Below are positions 41,743-53,500 of a stretch of DNA of 64,000 nt, piece by piece. The notes under the pieces are model-generated. The model worked only from the letters and a program-made list of their open reading frames with translations, had not been told where the DNA came from and made no database searches. The DNA is taken from contig NC_060258.1 of assembly GCF_921293095.1 (NCBI RefSeq), positions 7,330,607-7,394,606 of the forward strand, in the 5' to 3' direction. The translations under genes and the position numbers were made by a program. This DNA comes from Ischnura elegans. Its lineage: Eukaryota > Arthropoda > Insecta > Odonata > Coenagrionidae. Each line of letters begins with the position of its first letter. The stretch's first letter is position 1.

Positions 41743-43440
41743 GGTATCGGTAGTATTGATCTTATGCATTGTGTAATTTAGCCTCACTTATGCTACTCCA
41801 ACATAAGAAACTATGTTCATGAATGTAGTTTTATGACAAACTTACTCAGTGTATTTAAGAAAATTATCATTGTGCGTGTTTGCTTTATTTAGGCTAATTG
41901 TCTTTCTGTTAGTTTATAACATAATTAATCTTGGTATCTCTTACTTCTATGTGTTTGGGCATTTATTAATATAACAGAAAACAGTATTAAAATAATATCA
42001 ATTAAAATCTGACATATTGGAAATGAATTCATTAGAAATTTACGATTCCTTGCACACATGGCATGCATCAAATATCAGTGAGAACAGTTCGTTGCAATGG
42101 GGGATAGGTAATTGGTGGAATGCAATCATCACAGAATATTTCAAAGATAAGGGAATTCCATTCAATTTCCATGTTAAGGGAATGTGAAATGTGTCAAGCA
42201 AAGGATATATTTTTGATCATCATCCTGGAACCAAATCATCCTTTCATGTCAAACAAAAGCAGTATAAAAGTTAATACTGTGTTGGAACTGTCAGTAAAAT
42301 TAGGTTTTGGCAAAAGATAAATGGCAAATACGTAGGAAAAGTGATAAAGTTTCTGAAACAGTGCAAGTTTTTCGTTGCTGCGGTGGGGAGGTGAGTGTCA
42401 TATTGTCCTCTTGTGTGGATTGCAAAGGTTAATGATAACTTGGGAATGCTTAACTTTATTTGCCTGACAGAATTCGGAGGAACACATTTCAAATTCCAGA
42501 GTAGGCAAATGATTTTATCGCAGAGAATTTCGGATGCTACAGGGAAATTCTCCCTTTAGTGAATATACCCAAAAGTATTTATTCCTAAAGAGATAAAGAA
42601 TTATTCAAATTTCACTGTTTCACCTTGAGATCATTCCGTTTTTTCCTTTTCTAATGATTACGTGCATTCCTTCATGGAAGAGACGGTGGAATCTGAGAAA
42701 GTTGAGATGCCTTTGTATGGTAAACTGGTAGTTGAGAAGGAAGGTTATGAGATGAGTTTTCCTCTTGCATACACAATCTTTTGTGGAGAGTAATGCAATG
42801 GTATTGGTAGTCGAGTGCTTGAAATCATACCAGAGATTTTTCTCACACCCTTCTGTGATACATCCTTGCTTGCCAAAGTTGCACTTTCATCCGAATTAAT
42901 TGCAAGTAATTCTTCAATATTTTGTTGTCATTTTGTAATTCTATTTTTTTTCTATCTGTTGAAGTTATTGTAACGATCCCCAATATTAAAAAAACAACAT
43001 ACAGGGTTTTACCACAAGATAAATTACAACACAGAAGACCACACAGCATGAATGATTTTGGTGTATTGAAATGCATGTTTCGAATCCCCATCAAGAGACA
43101 AGAAAATATCTCGAAGGAGCCCTGGGTATATGTTGATTGTTTAAATTGGCAGGAGACTGCAAATTTATTTTTAGTAAAACATTCATTAACTTACATCGAT
43201 TCTGAAGGGAGTTTCAAGGTTTTGGTCTGAAGAAAAAATAATTTGGCACTGCTTGGATGAAAAGAAAATTTTAGTAGTTAAAATTGTTGCATCTTTGAAT
43301 CCATTGAATTGAGATTTGTTAATTTGTTTCAAAAAGGAAAAAAATTATGAGATTTATGGGATCGAGAAAGCATATCAATAATACCATTGGGAAACCTTAA
43401 AGATATTTATAGATTCCTTTGAGTAAAATTTTTAAATAAT
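41743..43440. other. intergenic sequence, nothing recognised
   Basis: AT-rich DNA. The longest open frame (42922-43230, 102 codons, plus) has no motif and no neighbours that would support it. Confidence 0.5.
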
Positions 43441-44687
43441 TTAACCTTTTCGCGCCGAGCTCTTTCGCGGGAAGTTGCTTTCGCCCTGTACGGAGTTTTT
43501 TTTTCGGCTTGGGACTGACCAGGTACCCTTTCCTCGGCAACTGGGCAAATATAATCCTCGACCCTTTTCCCCGAAGGCAGCTAATCCCGGCGTACTTTTG
43601 CGGTCAGTTTTTTATTGCCAGTGCAATTTTAATTTTTTTAATTGTTACTGTTGCATTAAATGTCAGTTCATCAATGTATTCCTTTCATTTTGCAATGCCT
43701 GTAGAACTTTTAAACGAAGTTCTACGGTTATTTTTAGGGTTTTCAGCAAAACGGCACTCTATCATTGCCAAATGAGCTTTTCCGAGAAGAGTGAGGTTAT
43801 CATCTTCCACGTACATATTTCAGTAGGACAATACTTACACCAATGAGAGTACTTACAATATGAGAGTAATTACCTGGGTAGAGCAGTTCTTATTCCTGCA
43901 TTGGTATGGAATGCTTCTCACAACATGTGTCTACGTAAAACATTCCCTATTGGTACATTAAATTTACGAATTTTTAGGATATGCATTAATCAGTATTTAT
44001 AGCGAAATTCGTTTATAATACCTTTGTATTCAAAGGTTGGTAAGAGGTTATTGAAAATAGTCGCTGTAATTTTGGCTCACGACAAAGAACTGAGAGAATC
44101 ATATTTTATTACATTACGAGGGCTTTTTTTCATAGAAGTTAAATCGGATATTCTATCGAATTTCACCGCAAATGTACACTTAGAATGTAGCTAACAGAGT
44201 AACGTATACTTTTAGATGTAAATCAATACAACATCGCTCCTATAAACTTGCTAGTGAGTTATAAAAATAACAATTAAACATCTAACCTTGGCGTCTCCAA
44301 AAATTGTTCTAGTTGATGATCAACTCCGTTAATATGAACGCTAGAATTCCGTTTAAAATTTGGAACCAATCAGCAGAACATACAGAATGTTATTCCTCGC
44401 ATTGATTTTCAATAAATGCAACATGAACGTTTTTAGTTTTTCCACCTTATAAACAAATAAGTGACCATGAGCACCCTCCTTGAGTGGGACACTGAGAGCC
44501 GGAATGGGCCGAGGTAATCCCCACACGGACAATAGGAAAGGGTCGGACCTCTCGCGCCGAGGGACCCTAATGACGGTTGGGACCCACTTGGCATTCTTGA
44601 CCGCGAAACCGTGAAAACACGGCCTTTGGCCATTTGCTTCGAAAAATACAGGCCGTGAAATCACGCCCTGCGTAGGGAAGAGGTTAA
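43441..44687. mobile_element. TTAA-bounded non-autonomous DNA element, copy C
   Basis: 1247 bp from TTAACCTTTTCGCGCCGAG to GCGTAGGGAAGAGGTTAA. The ends match those of copies A and B (TTAACCTTTTCCC and TTAACCCTTTCGAG), and an internal block (CTTTTAAACGAAGTTCTACGG) matches TTCTTAAACGAAATTCTAC in copy A. Open frames inside lack any transposase motif. Piggybac-like by its TTAA ends. Confidence 0.65.
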
Positions 44688-45109
44688 AGTGTGTAGATGA
44701 TGGCATACACAATAAGTTAATAACTGCGGATTCCCTGTGCTCTTACCACCTACTCCCTTATTTGTACATCTGTAAATTAGAGAGGTCTCATCGGAACCAT
44801 TTCATGCATCCATCAAAATCTGGGTAAGAAAGAAACCTCTATAAGTGAGAAAAGAAGGCCGATCCTTTGAACTCCCATATATCAAGGTTTTCAACTGTAC
44901 TTACATTTTTCTCATTGTGAATGTAAAAATTAACCACTTAAGATACTACACATAACAAAAACCCCTGATAAAATACCTTGGATATCCTTGCCTATGCTAT
45001 GCAGTGCTATGCAGTTCAGTCCTGCCGACGAATTTGAGTGTGTTGCGTTTTACAAGGATGACAATGGTAGAGCTCACTGATCATGACGAGGTCTTCCTAG
45101 GTGATGAGA
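44688..45109. other. intergenic sequence, nothing recognised
   Basis: No feature seen. Confidence 0.45.
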
Positions 45110-45516
45110 GGGCATACCTAGAATTAAAACCGGGTGGGGGGGGCAAAAGAATTGTGGGCGTTCAAGTGTTAACTTTTTTGCACAGGAAAGGTTAATTAAA
45201 CCAAACTTTTAAGGAAATTATGATAACTGTTTATTAGATTTTACAATTATTTGCCTGAAAAATGAGAACTACTTAAAAATTTAAACTAATTTATTCATTT
45301 CCTTAAAAATTTAATAAAACCAAAATTATAAGGAAATTACGACAGCAATTTATTAGTTTTTACGACTATTTGCCTAAAAAAATAATGATTTTTATTTTAG
45401 TTCCAAGTATTAAACTAATATCGTTTTCCTTCAAAAGAAAAATTAGTTCATAACTATTGTTTTGAACTTAATTTATATTTGCTTCCAGGGGGCAGTTGCC
45501 TCACCTAGGTATGCCC
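45110..45516. mobile_element. possible small inverted-repeat element
   Basis: GGGCATACCTAG at 45110-45121 recurs inverted at 45505-45516. Between them a block of about 119 bp (AAGGAAATTA, then TTTATTAG and ACTATTTGCCT) occurs twice. The ends are short, so this may be a remnant. Confidence 0.35.
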
Positions 45517-46807
45517 ATGTGAGGAGGGGCAGCGCTAGCCAGAGGCACAGCGAGGGGGATTCCTTAAACTCTGGGGGGGACAAAACCTCCTGAGGAGGAT
45601 AAAAGCCTCAACAGAGCTCAGAGAATTTTGCATATAAAAATATTTTAATGTGATAATTTTTATAACTAATACCAGGGGTACGGATAGTTCACTAACAAAA
45701 CAACAAAATATTCACACGGCCATAATACTCGCCATTTAGAATCAATTAGGTATTTCAAAGATTTTTCTGAGGGAGGGGCCCTGAAAACCCCCACCAGTCG
45801 CATAGCCAAGGGGGGGTCCGGACCCCTCTAAATATAAAGTTATTTTCCTTCTTAAGAAAATGTTGAAAAATCATGAATTTAAAAAATATTTCCTTCACAA
45901 ATAAAATTTTTTCGATGATGAAAAGTGTTTGTATTTGTTAAAAACCCTTCCCTTATTATCCTGTTTTTCAAAAAATTTTGAGCGTTGAGGGGTCAAATAC
46001 TCGATGTGAAACATTTAATTGGAAATATAGTACATGAACAAACAGGCCAGCATTTTTCCAGCCATGAGTGGTAATCCTTATAAAACGCAACACCCCTAAT
46101 TTCGTAGGCAAGGCTGTAGTGCATAACTTTCAGGATATAGTAGGCATTTTATCACGGGTTTTAGTAATCTGGAGTAATATTTCATCACTTCTTATGTAGT
46201 TGGTAACATCGATTTAACGTCGAGGAGGTCCAAATAAGGGACAAGAAGTCTCACTACGCATTATTTATTTACCTTCTACCATCTTCCGATCTATATTATC
46301 AAATATAAACGCCCTCCTAGCAACACTCGCGGGATGAATTTTGCTGTATTCGCGGCGTGGGAGGGGGAGAAGTGAGCGGGGAGGAAACGGGATCGGCCTG
46401 CCGTTCTTGTATCCGCGACGCTGCATGGGCGTTGGAATATTTTCTTCACGGACTCAAATTAGGCATTTTGTGGCTAAACGGTGGTAGATACGTCAAAATG
46501 CACGAAATTTTTTTTCAGATTCATGACCCTCCTTTTAAATTGCATTAGAGCGAGGGTCAGGGGTTCAACTGGAGGTCTCAAAACTTTCAGGCCTTATTTT
46601 AGATAGGTCCCACAACTTTTTTTTACTGGGCCATGGATTTGAAAAAATCCATTTTTCCGATCCGCCCTAATGTGCAGCTCATCGGCGGTGTATTTTTTTA
46701 CAACAACGAGAAAAATGTATGTAGTGTCGAACACATTGATAGTGAGAGGTCAAGGACTGGCATTATATTCTAGCTCATAGAGTTTTCTTAATTACCCAGA
46801 TTCTCAC
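45517..46807. other. transposon debris, no gene
   Basis: Fragments such as GCTAGCCAGAGGCACAGCG (45533), CGCATAGCCAAGGGGGG (45800) and CAAGGCTGTAGTGCA (46108) resemble the ends of the hAT-like element at 30797-33759. Nothing coding is recognisable. Confidence 0.4.
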
Positions 46808-47500
46808 TTAACCCTTTCACTGCTTTGAGCGTAGCTGTTACGATCGCACGGCAGGCTGCTGTGAACGTACTTTTTCTTCCTCACTGCCATGTAAAGCACT
46901 TCGAAGGGTCCCTAATCCAGGACCCTCTCCTCGACGAGCTCACCCTCGTTGGTCCCTCTCTTCGACCCTCTGAGAGGGGGGCCTCCCTCCCCTAAAGTGA
47001 CCGCTCTGACTGCATTTTGAAAAACTATCAATCCATCCGATCGTCAAAAAATGATTGTTTGCATCGCACTCTTGTCAATAAAGTACGTCTTTGAACCGTT
47101 TTTCTGAGATGAAAAATCACGGTTTTGTTAACTTTCCAAAAGTGACCATTTTCCGGTGCTCGGCAGCCGCTTTTTTAGTAAAATTAACAAAATCGTTATT
47201 TTTCAACGCATAAACACGGTTCAAAGTCGTACTTGATTGACAGGAGGGCGACTCAAACAATCATTTTTTGATATTCGGATTGATTGATTGATTTTCAACA
47301 TGCAGTCAGAGCGGTCACTTTTCGACCCCCGCTGGTAGGGCCGATGAGACGGTCCTGATTGGGTTAGCTGGTCGAGGATGGGGCCCCGGTTTAGCGACCC
47401 ATCATTGAAGTACCTGCTCCATGGTCCCACGAAACGCATTTTTACCTTTTTGCCGCAAGTGAGAAGGTTTTCAGAGATTAAAAAACATCGAAAGGGTTAA
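46808..47500. mobile_element. TTAA-bounded fold-back element, copy D
   Basis: 693 bp from TTAACCCTTTCACTGC to CATCGAAAGGGTTAA. Its centre folds on itself: AGTGACCGCTCTGACTGCAT (about 46996) pairs with ATGCAGTCAGAGCGGTCACT (about 47300), and pairing continues inward through TCAAAAAATGATTGTTTG and GTACGTCTTTGAACCG. No coding capacity. Confidence 0.65.
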
Positions 47501-48034
47501 TATTATTAAATTGTTTCTCTTGTTATTGCGATTCCTCTGTAATTGGCCTCGTGCTGTTTTTGGTCTGAAATAAATAAATATTTAAACAATTTCAAGCAAA
47601 GCCGTTAGTATCGCATCTACTCTTTGTCGGCAATGATGCTACCACCATCGGCTTTTTGATTTATCAATGCGAACTAGACTCTTGAAAATACGATCAGTGG
47701 AATTCATCTGCATTTCACGAATCGAGCGGCACCTAACTCCACTGTTGTTTTGAATTGGATGTCACGCATCCTCCACTTTCGAAGGAGGAGGGATTTGCAA
47801 GCAGAATGCTCAACTACCATAATTTTGTTGTGATAACTGCGCCAGTTTGGGTATTTTTTGCGTGTATGCATAAGGTTTAAAAGCGTGTTTACACGATGGA
47901 TTCTCCCGCCAGAGTAGATGCGTAAACATGTTTACCGTCATAATTTCCCCGTGTAAACACTCAAAATTGAGATAATGCAAGTCCAGAAAATACCCCCTCT
48001 GCTAATTAAGTGCATCTAATCGAGTAATAGTTAA

Positions 48035-48262
48035 GCGACCAGCAATAGGGTCACTTTTCAGGCTCCATGCTCGGAGGGTCAATCATACGGGCCAGCGAGG
48101 TTGAGCTCGACGATAAAAGGGTTCTGGATTAGCGACCCGATAGAGGGTGTACTACGCCCATCCTGGAAGTACCTGCTCCATGGCCCAACGAAACGCATTT
48201 TAACATTTTCGCCGCATGTGAGGAGAAGGTTTTCGCAGATTCAACAGCAGTCAAAGGGTTAA
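48035..48262. mobile_element. solo right half of a copy D-type element
   Basis: The sequence TTAGCGACCCGATAG through GTACCTGCTCCATGGCCCAAC to TCAAAGGGTTAA follows the right end of copy D (TTAGCGACCCATCAT, GTACCTGCTCCATGGTCCCA, GAAAGGGTTAA). The matching left end is not visible, so this is a truncated copy. Confidence 0.6.
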
Positions 48263-50196
48263 AATGGTTCCGAAAAGATCTGTCTCATTCATAAAGGCAC
48301 AAATAAGGAATTAAGGGGAGGAGAGCGCGGGGAATCCTCAATTACCATTAACTAGTGGAGTATTTACTATAATCTATACTCTTTAAATTTTTTGCAATGT
48401 TTATTCAAAGGAATCTATTAGTATATTTTAGATTGTCCTATGGCATTATTGATACGCTTTTCGATCCCACAACTCTCATTGAAAATATTTTTTCATTTTT
48501 GAAACAACTCCACAACACATATCTCGATTCACTGGATTCAAAGATGCAACAATTTAATTTTTTTTTTTTTCTTCTTGTCCCAGCGGCGATATTATATTTT
48601 TTCATATGATTAAAACCTTTGTACTCCGTTCAAAATTGACATAAGTTAATGATTGTTTCACTAAAAATAAATTTTGCACCTCTTCCCCCAACTTGATACG
48701 GAAAATAAAGGGACCTATGACGTAAAGAAATGGAAGTTAATGAGCGACTAATTTTTACCTAGCACAAATCCAAATTTTCTTACCCATAAGAGTGCTACTT
48801 CGGTATAACAAAATTGTAACGTAAGTGTTTAAAAAGGGAAGACCTCCAAAGAGAAAAGGGTGTGAAGGATTTTGTGTAGAAGATTCAATCCAATATAAAC
48901 AACGATTATGTGATAATTACGAGAGGAAGATAAAATAAAAAAACACACCTTTCTAATGGAAATTTATGAAAGTTTTTATACGACCTTTGCTATAATTTTT
49001 ATCGAAAAAATATTGGCACCAATGAATGCAGCGTCTCATCCTAGATTAGAATACAACGTTAAACAGTGCTTATGGCAGTATTAATTTTCATGCTGCTTTT
49101 GAAAACACAGCGTTCCTGGCCTTATGGAAATTAACATGGGAAACGATTCTCCATACGAGCCCACACTGTCAACAAGATGTGGAACGCAGTATACCCTCCT
49201 CAAAAAAATTAAAGTGGAGAACTTATAGTGCTTTTTTGTCTGAGAAATGACATTCGTAGTTGGGCCTCTTTTTATTACGCTGGAATAGCTACGAAAAGTT
49301 TAGGGAAGTGGCGAGTCCATGGGCTCACTTGAGCTCATGAGCCAGCTGCAGCTTTATTGGTTACACGCAACCAATAAAGAGTTAGGGAATATTATGCCCT
49401 CAAAATTTTAATCTATTTAGCAGTATAACTACGTAAAGTACTTCTGTTGCTGGTACCATGAAATTTAGGGCAATATAATGTGACGATACGTCGTAAATCT
49501 AGTTGATTTTTCACGTAGGCCCAGACAAGGGAAATACTCCAACCGTCGGTCACAAGCTGGATCAGGGAAAAGACTCCACAAACAAGAAAAACAGCTCACA
49601 AAAAAGGTAGCCAAAAACAATTTACGGATTATTGCCGTTCGATATCTATTCAAAAGTAGAGTATTAAATAATCAGAAGTATTACAGAAAACAATGATAGT
49701 AATTCATGATCCCAAAGGAAACATTACCAGCTAAATACCAGCAGAATAATTGCTCTAAATTTGCCATGTCTCACTAGACATGTGTCCCCGACCAGGCCAC
49801 GAGCAGAAGAGGGCTTGCCTATTGCAAGACGAGAGAGGATTTGAGGGGAGGGATTCTTCCAGGGAGTGGAGGGGTAGACAGGCGAATTCCACTACCGCGC
49901 CACTGGTGCGTCACTGCCCCTGCAGAACGGCCGCTCCGCAACACACCATTCCTTGGTTTTGAGTCAACAGCATACCACCCAGAATTTTCCCCTCAACTTC
50001 TGGGTTTAAAACATCAGTCGAATCAGCGGTATAATTCATTGGAACACATGGAGGGGAAGGAGATACTGGGGTGAGGTGTTAAAGGGAGAGAGAGTTGTGA
50101 TAGGACAATGGTAAAACTTCTCACTCCAAAGTGCAAGGCCTTAGCACCGATTTCCCCTTGCTTGCCAAGGTGTAAGTATTCCTCCGCAGTAGTCCT
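48263..50196. other. intergenic sequence, no gene recognised
   Basis: Short open frames without motifs. A small perfect hairpin (11-bp arms CTTTATTGGTT/AACCAATAAAG, loop ACACGC) lies at 49352-49379. Confidence 0.5.
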
Positions 50197-50510
50197 ATAT
50201 GTCTTGGATTGCAGGTAGGTTGGTTCGGGGTTGGTTCGGGGTTGTTTCGGGGCTGTTTCAGAGGCTGATTCCAGAGCCTGAGTTACTTGGTTCCAGAGGC
50301 AGGGTTTCCAGAGGCAGGATTTTCCAGAGACAGGATTTTGCGAGACGGGGCATTTTGCTACAGGGCCGTTTTGCGCGAAAATACTTTGCGCGAAAAACCT
50401 TAGCGCGAAAAGTCCTTGGCAGGAGAAGTTCTGCGGATAAGTTCGGAGGAAGTTCGAGGAATTTCTGGGGGAGGAGGGGTACCAGAAATTTTGGGGGGGA
50501 ACACTAAAAA
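50197..50510 (+). repeat. degenerate short-period repeats
   Basis: Successive imperfect repeats: GGTTGGTTCGGGGTTGGTTC; then CCAGAGGCAGG three times with variation; then GCGCGAAAATACTTTGCGCG with a third GCGCGAAAA. Period roughly 15-25 bp and drifting. A 102-codon open frame across it (SRGRIFQRQDFARRG and similar) reflects the periodicity and is probably not a gene. Confidence 0.6.
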
Positions 50511-50884
50511 AATGCCACAATAAGCCTATAAGTTGAATAAAATTCCATAATTAAGAGCGAATTATGTTCGATGGATTCAGCTAGTAGCTGCATCACATGG
50601 TTCACTGACAATGCAAGGAACACAACTAACTCAACTGGACTCGGCTTAATCGTCCGGCACGAATAATTTTGTTCATTATGAATAATTTCATCTCCAACTC
50701 ATGATTCCAATCATTGGGTACAGAAATTAATCGAATGTGATCACTCGATGAGAGCGTACCGTATGAAACAGAACGAAGTCTTTTGTTTGCCTCACTTATG
50801 CTCCGTGGTGATCAGAAGTGATCAAGACGTTTCTACGGTCACAAAAATGGGATACCTCGTGATGTAAGGCTAAGGATGTGAAAT
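50511..50884. other. spacer before the tandem array
   Basis: Ordinary AT-rich DNA. A phrase TAAGGCTAAGGATG just before the array border echoes the first array bases (TAAGGCTAAAAAAAGG). Confidence 0.45.
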
Positions 50885-51566
50885 AAGGCTAAAAAAAGGT
50901 ATCTCTCGTTGGATTTTGATCAGAATGCTATCAAAACGTACGAAATATCCTAATAATTATTTAAGTAGAGTTTCATTGTGAATGAGTTTCAAGTTTCAAG
51001 AAAATATTTCATGATTTGTGGTTGTCATGCTACCAAGAAAGAATTCAAAATCAGCCAACCGGTGTTAAATATTATTTCTCATCGGATTTTGGTCAGATTA
51101 CTTTTAAAACGTTTGAAATGACTCAGTAGAGTGTTATTGTGACAGAATTTCAACTTCGGGAGAAATCGTAGGATTTTTGGTTGCGTTCCACCCTTTCAAA
51201 ATCAGAAAGATTTTGTTCGTATGCGTGATTAAATGTTCTTTAAGAATTGAAAATAGTTATGTAGATTTTCTGTGCGACTGATTTACAACTTTTAAAAATA
51301 TTGTAGTAATTGTTGATGGCGTACACCTAGAAAAAAATTCAACGGGAACATTCTACCTTAGGAACTGTCTTATCAGGCGATTTCGACCAGAAAGTTTAGT
51401 AAAGAACGCGTCGAGAGTATATTCGAATAACCCTAACCACTTCTTTCTCGATAAATGATTGTTTTGCGTATTAAGTTCTTATTATCATCACCTGCAGTTA
51501 TGGAAAGTCACCACAGGGGTTCCGCGTTTGAAAAGACCACGTTAATTATCAGACGTTTTGAACGGG
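50885..51566 (+). repeat. array unit 0 (partial, last monomers and tail)
   Basis: The array starts within a unit, at the border of the monomer beginning GGTATCTCTCGTTGG. Two monomers and the unit tail (ACGCGTCGAGAGTATATTCG) follow. This marks the left array border. Confidence 0.8.
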
Positions 51567-51638
51567 GGGGCGGTAGACTAGTGGTTAGCGTGTTGGATTC
51601 CCACGCGGGGGTCCCGGGTTCGATTCCCGGCCGCGGCC
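51567..51638 (+). repeat. tRNA-like pol III module, copy 1
   Basis: TAGACTAGTGG fits an A box with one mismatch and GGTTCGATTCC is an exact B box, with a perfect T stem (CCGGG/CCCGG). The anticodon arm is GCGTG/CACGC around a nine-base loop TTGGATTCC, and the acceptor stem pairs only in part. It is therefore a tRNA-derived sequence, as found in SINE heads, rather than a tRNA gene. Confidence 0.8.
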
Positions 51639-51729
51639 GTCGGAAAAAATGCGAAAAATTAGGGCGTTAAGATTGGGTTCGTTAGAGTCAGGTCGATCAG
51701 AACGTATGTCGGTTAGGTAGTCTCAGGTG

Positions 51730-51829
51730 CCTCCAGTGTTCAGTGGCCGGGTGCGAACCCGGGTCCCTGAGTTGACAACTTTTCCCCTCGGGGACCCGGG
51801 TTCTCATCCCGGTCACTGAACACTGGAGG
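51730..51829. repeat. hairpin module of the array unit
   Basis: Arms of about 38 bp (51730-51767 and 51791-51829; CCTCCAGTGTTCAGTGGCCG and its complement, with CCCGGGT blocks) enclose about 23 nt. Present in every unit. Read on the minus strand the left arm holds GGGTTCGCACCC, which resembles a B box. It may be derived from inverted tRNA-like DNA. Confidence 0.75.
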
Positions 51830-52003
51830 AGAGGAGGCTGGAGGCATTTTGTTGCCTTTTTTTATCGCAGGCTCTCGGTGGCAAAGAACGTACGTATCGA
51901 TGAGCGACGATGTTGCCACCACACGGCATTCGAGGGAGTTACAAAGATCGCGGAAGTGACAAGTGAGAGTGATTTTACGGGAATTTTCCTTTTCCTTTCC
52001 CTA

Positions 52004-52008
52004 CGGCG
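52004..52008. repeat. left target duplication CGGCG
   Basis: CGGCG is present once at the equivalent empty site of the other units (CCTACGGCGCTTGATAT) and twice around the transposon (52004-52008 and 55232-55236). Confidence 0.9.
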
Positions 52009-53000
52009 CACAGTGGTCTGAAATCGGAAAAAGCTGGACAAAAGTCCAAAATTGCGTTTTTTGAGGTAGAGACTTGAAACTTGGCGTATATACTCACAAA
52101 TAGTTGGTGATCACGGTATAATAAGTTATTTCTCCTATATCTAATCCGTTACTGAGATACAGGGGATCAAACATGACCAAATTTCCAAAAACACGCCCGA
52201 TCTCGTTTTTCTCCGAAAAACTTCGGAGTTAAACTGCTGGTAGAGTTTTTGAAGGATTTTAATGCAGTAAAAAACGTTATATTCCAAAAATATTGTACTT
52301 TATCTACATTTTCCATTATTTTTCAACTTTTTGGTTAGTATTGGTGCAGTATAATGTCGCAAAATGGCGGACCCTTTTTTCTGGCCAATTTTGACATAAA
52401 GTAGACAATATCTTTAGTTTAAGAAAAAACATATCTCCAATTTTTCCTCAGAGTATTTAATAGACATCATTTAAGAGAATGGAGCAAAAATCTATGAAAA
52501 AAGTTTGCCCCTTCATTAATGAACGCGATTTTTCGATCGCGCTGCACGTCCCGGCTCCGCGACACGGGGGCCTAGAGACTCGGGGACACCGTTGGATATT
52601 TCACTTTGTTTGGAACTTAATTATTTAAAATCGTAATTTTAAGCACACTATACAGTCTCTATTGACCCAAAATACTTAACTGAAGACATTACTAGAATAT
52701 TGGATCGATATACTTGGTTACTGAACGCCGTAACTCTGGTAAACATGCTTTGGTTTCGAAACCTAACTGAATCATTACACTTTTTCTTTCACTACGGAAG
52801 CACATTAGGAACACCCTTTGGGTAGGATTTAAGTTTTCTCGCGAAGCTTGCCATGCACAGTTACCAGGAAAGGCTGCAGCCCGGATTCTTTCACTAATTC
52901 TTTCCCTTTTCACCCACGCCGAGGAGGAGCGTGCGAAAAGGGACATTTTATGATACCGCGCGGCCGTTGAGGGAATTTCCGAAGGGGTTTTTCCAAAGGG
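52009..53000 (+). repeat. Transib left terminal inverted repeat
   Basis: Starts with heptamer CACAGTG (52009-52015), a 22-nt spacer, then ACAAAAGTC (52038-52046), close to the V(D)J nonamer ACAAAAACC. The arm also contains a chance open frame (52692-53030, minus) that is mirrored in the right arm. Confidence 0.9.
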
Positions 53001-53500
53001 TTTTTTCCGCTCCCTTTCCTTTTTAACCATGCAATATTACCACGAGGAAGTTTTAGTAATGATGGGATAATGAAATGGTTAAATAGATTTTTTTACCTTA
53101 TTTTTTAATAACATGGCGTATTATATATAAAGATGGAAATTATGAAATTGCATTTTTACTCTTCCATTGCATGTTTAACTATTGAACATCCCATCCAATG
53201 TAAATTATCTAGAGAATATACCTCAATTAATACTAAATCAAAAGACAGACCAATAAAAATATTTTTCAAATTTGATGAAGAAAAAGTAGGATATACACTC
53301 CTGAAGGGAATAATTTGAAATCATAATAAACATGTGTACAATGAGATAAGCAAAACATGCTAACTATAAATCTTACGAATGAAATAAAATTAATTTTAAA
53401 CACCTAGGAATAAGAAAATGTACAATTTTGATGTTGCCTAATACCACCCTGGGTGTTAGTAATTATGATTATTGTTTGAAACTTCAATCAATTCAATACT

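Noticed and set aside
42922-43230. 102-codon open frame downstream of the zinc-finger gene
   Set aside because: No recognisable domain, no splice context or upstream coding sequence, and AT-rich surroundings make a chance frame likely.
50199-50507. Arg-rich 102-codon frame as a small basic protein
   Set aside because: Composition and repetitiveness follow directly from the short-period DNA repeat; no supporting context.
51428-51440. TAACCCTAACC in the unit tail as telomere-like repeat
   Set aside because: It is a single 11-mer per unit, not tandem, and the usual insect telomere repeat is TTAGG.
51567-51638. Bona fide tRNA gene (for example Gly-CCC or similar)
   Set aside because: The anticodon stem encloses nine bases instead of seven, the acceptor stem is poorly paired and the D stem is weak, so a functional tRNA is unlikely.
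52692-53030. 112-codon minus-strand frame mirrored at 54295-54549 as a second Transib gene
   Set aside because: It lies wholly in the terminal repeats, has no recognised motif, and exists twice only because the arms are inverted copies.
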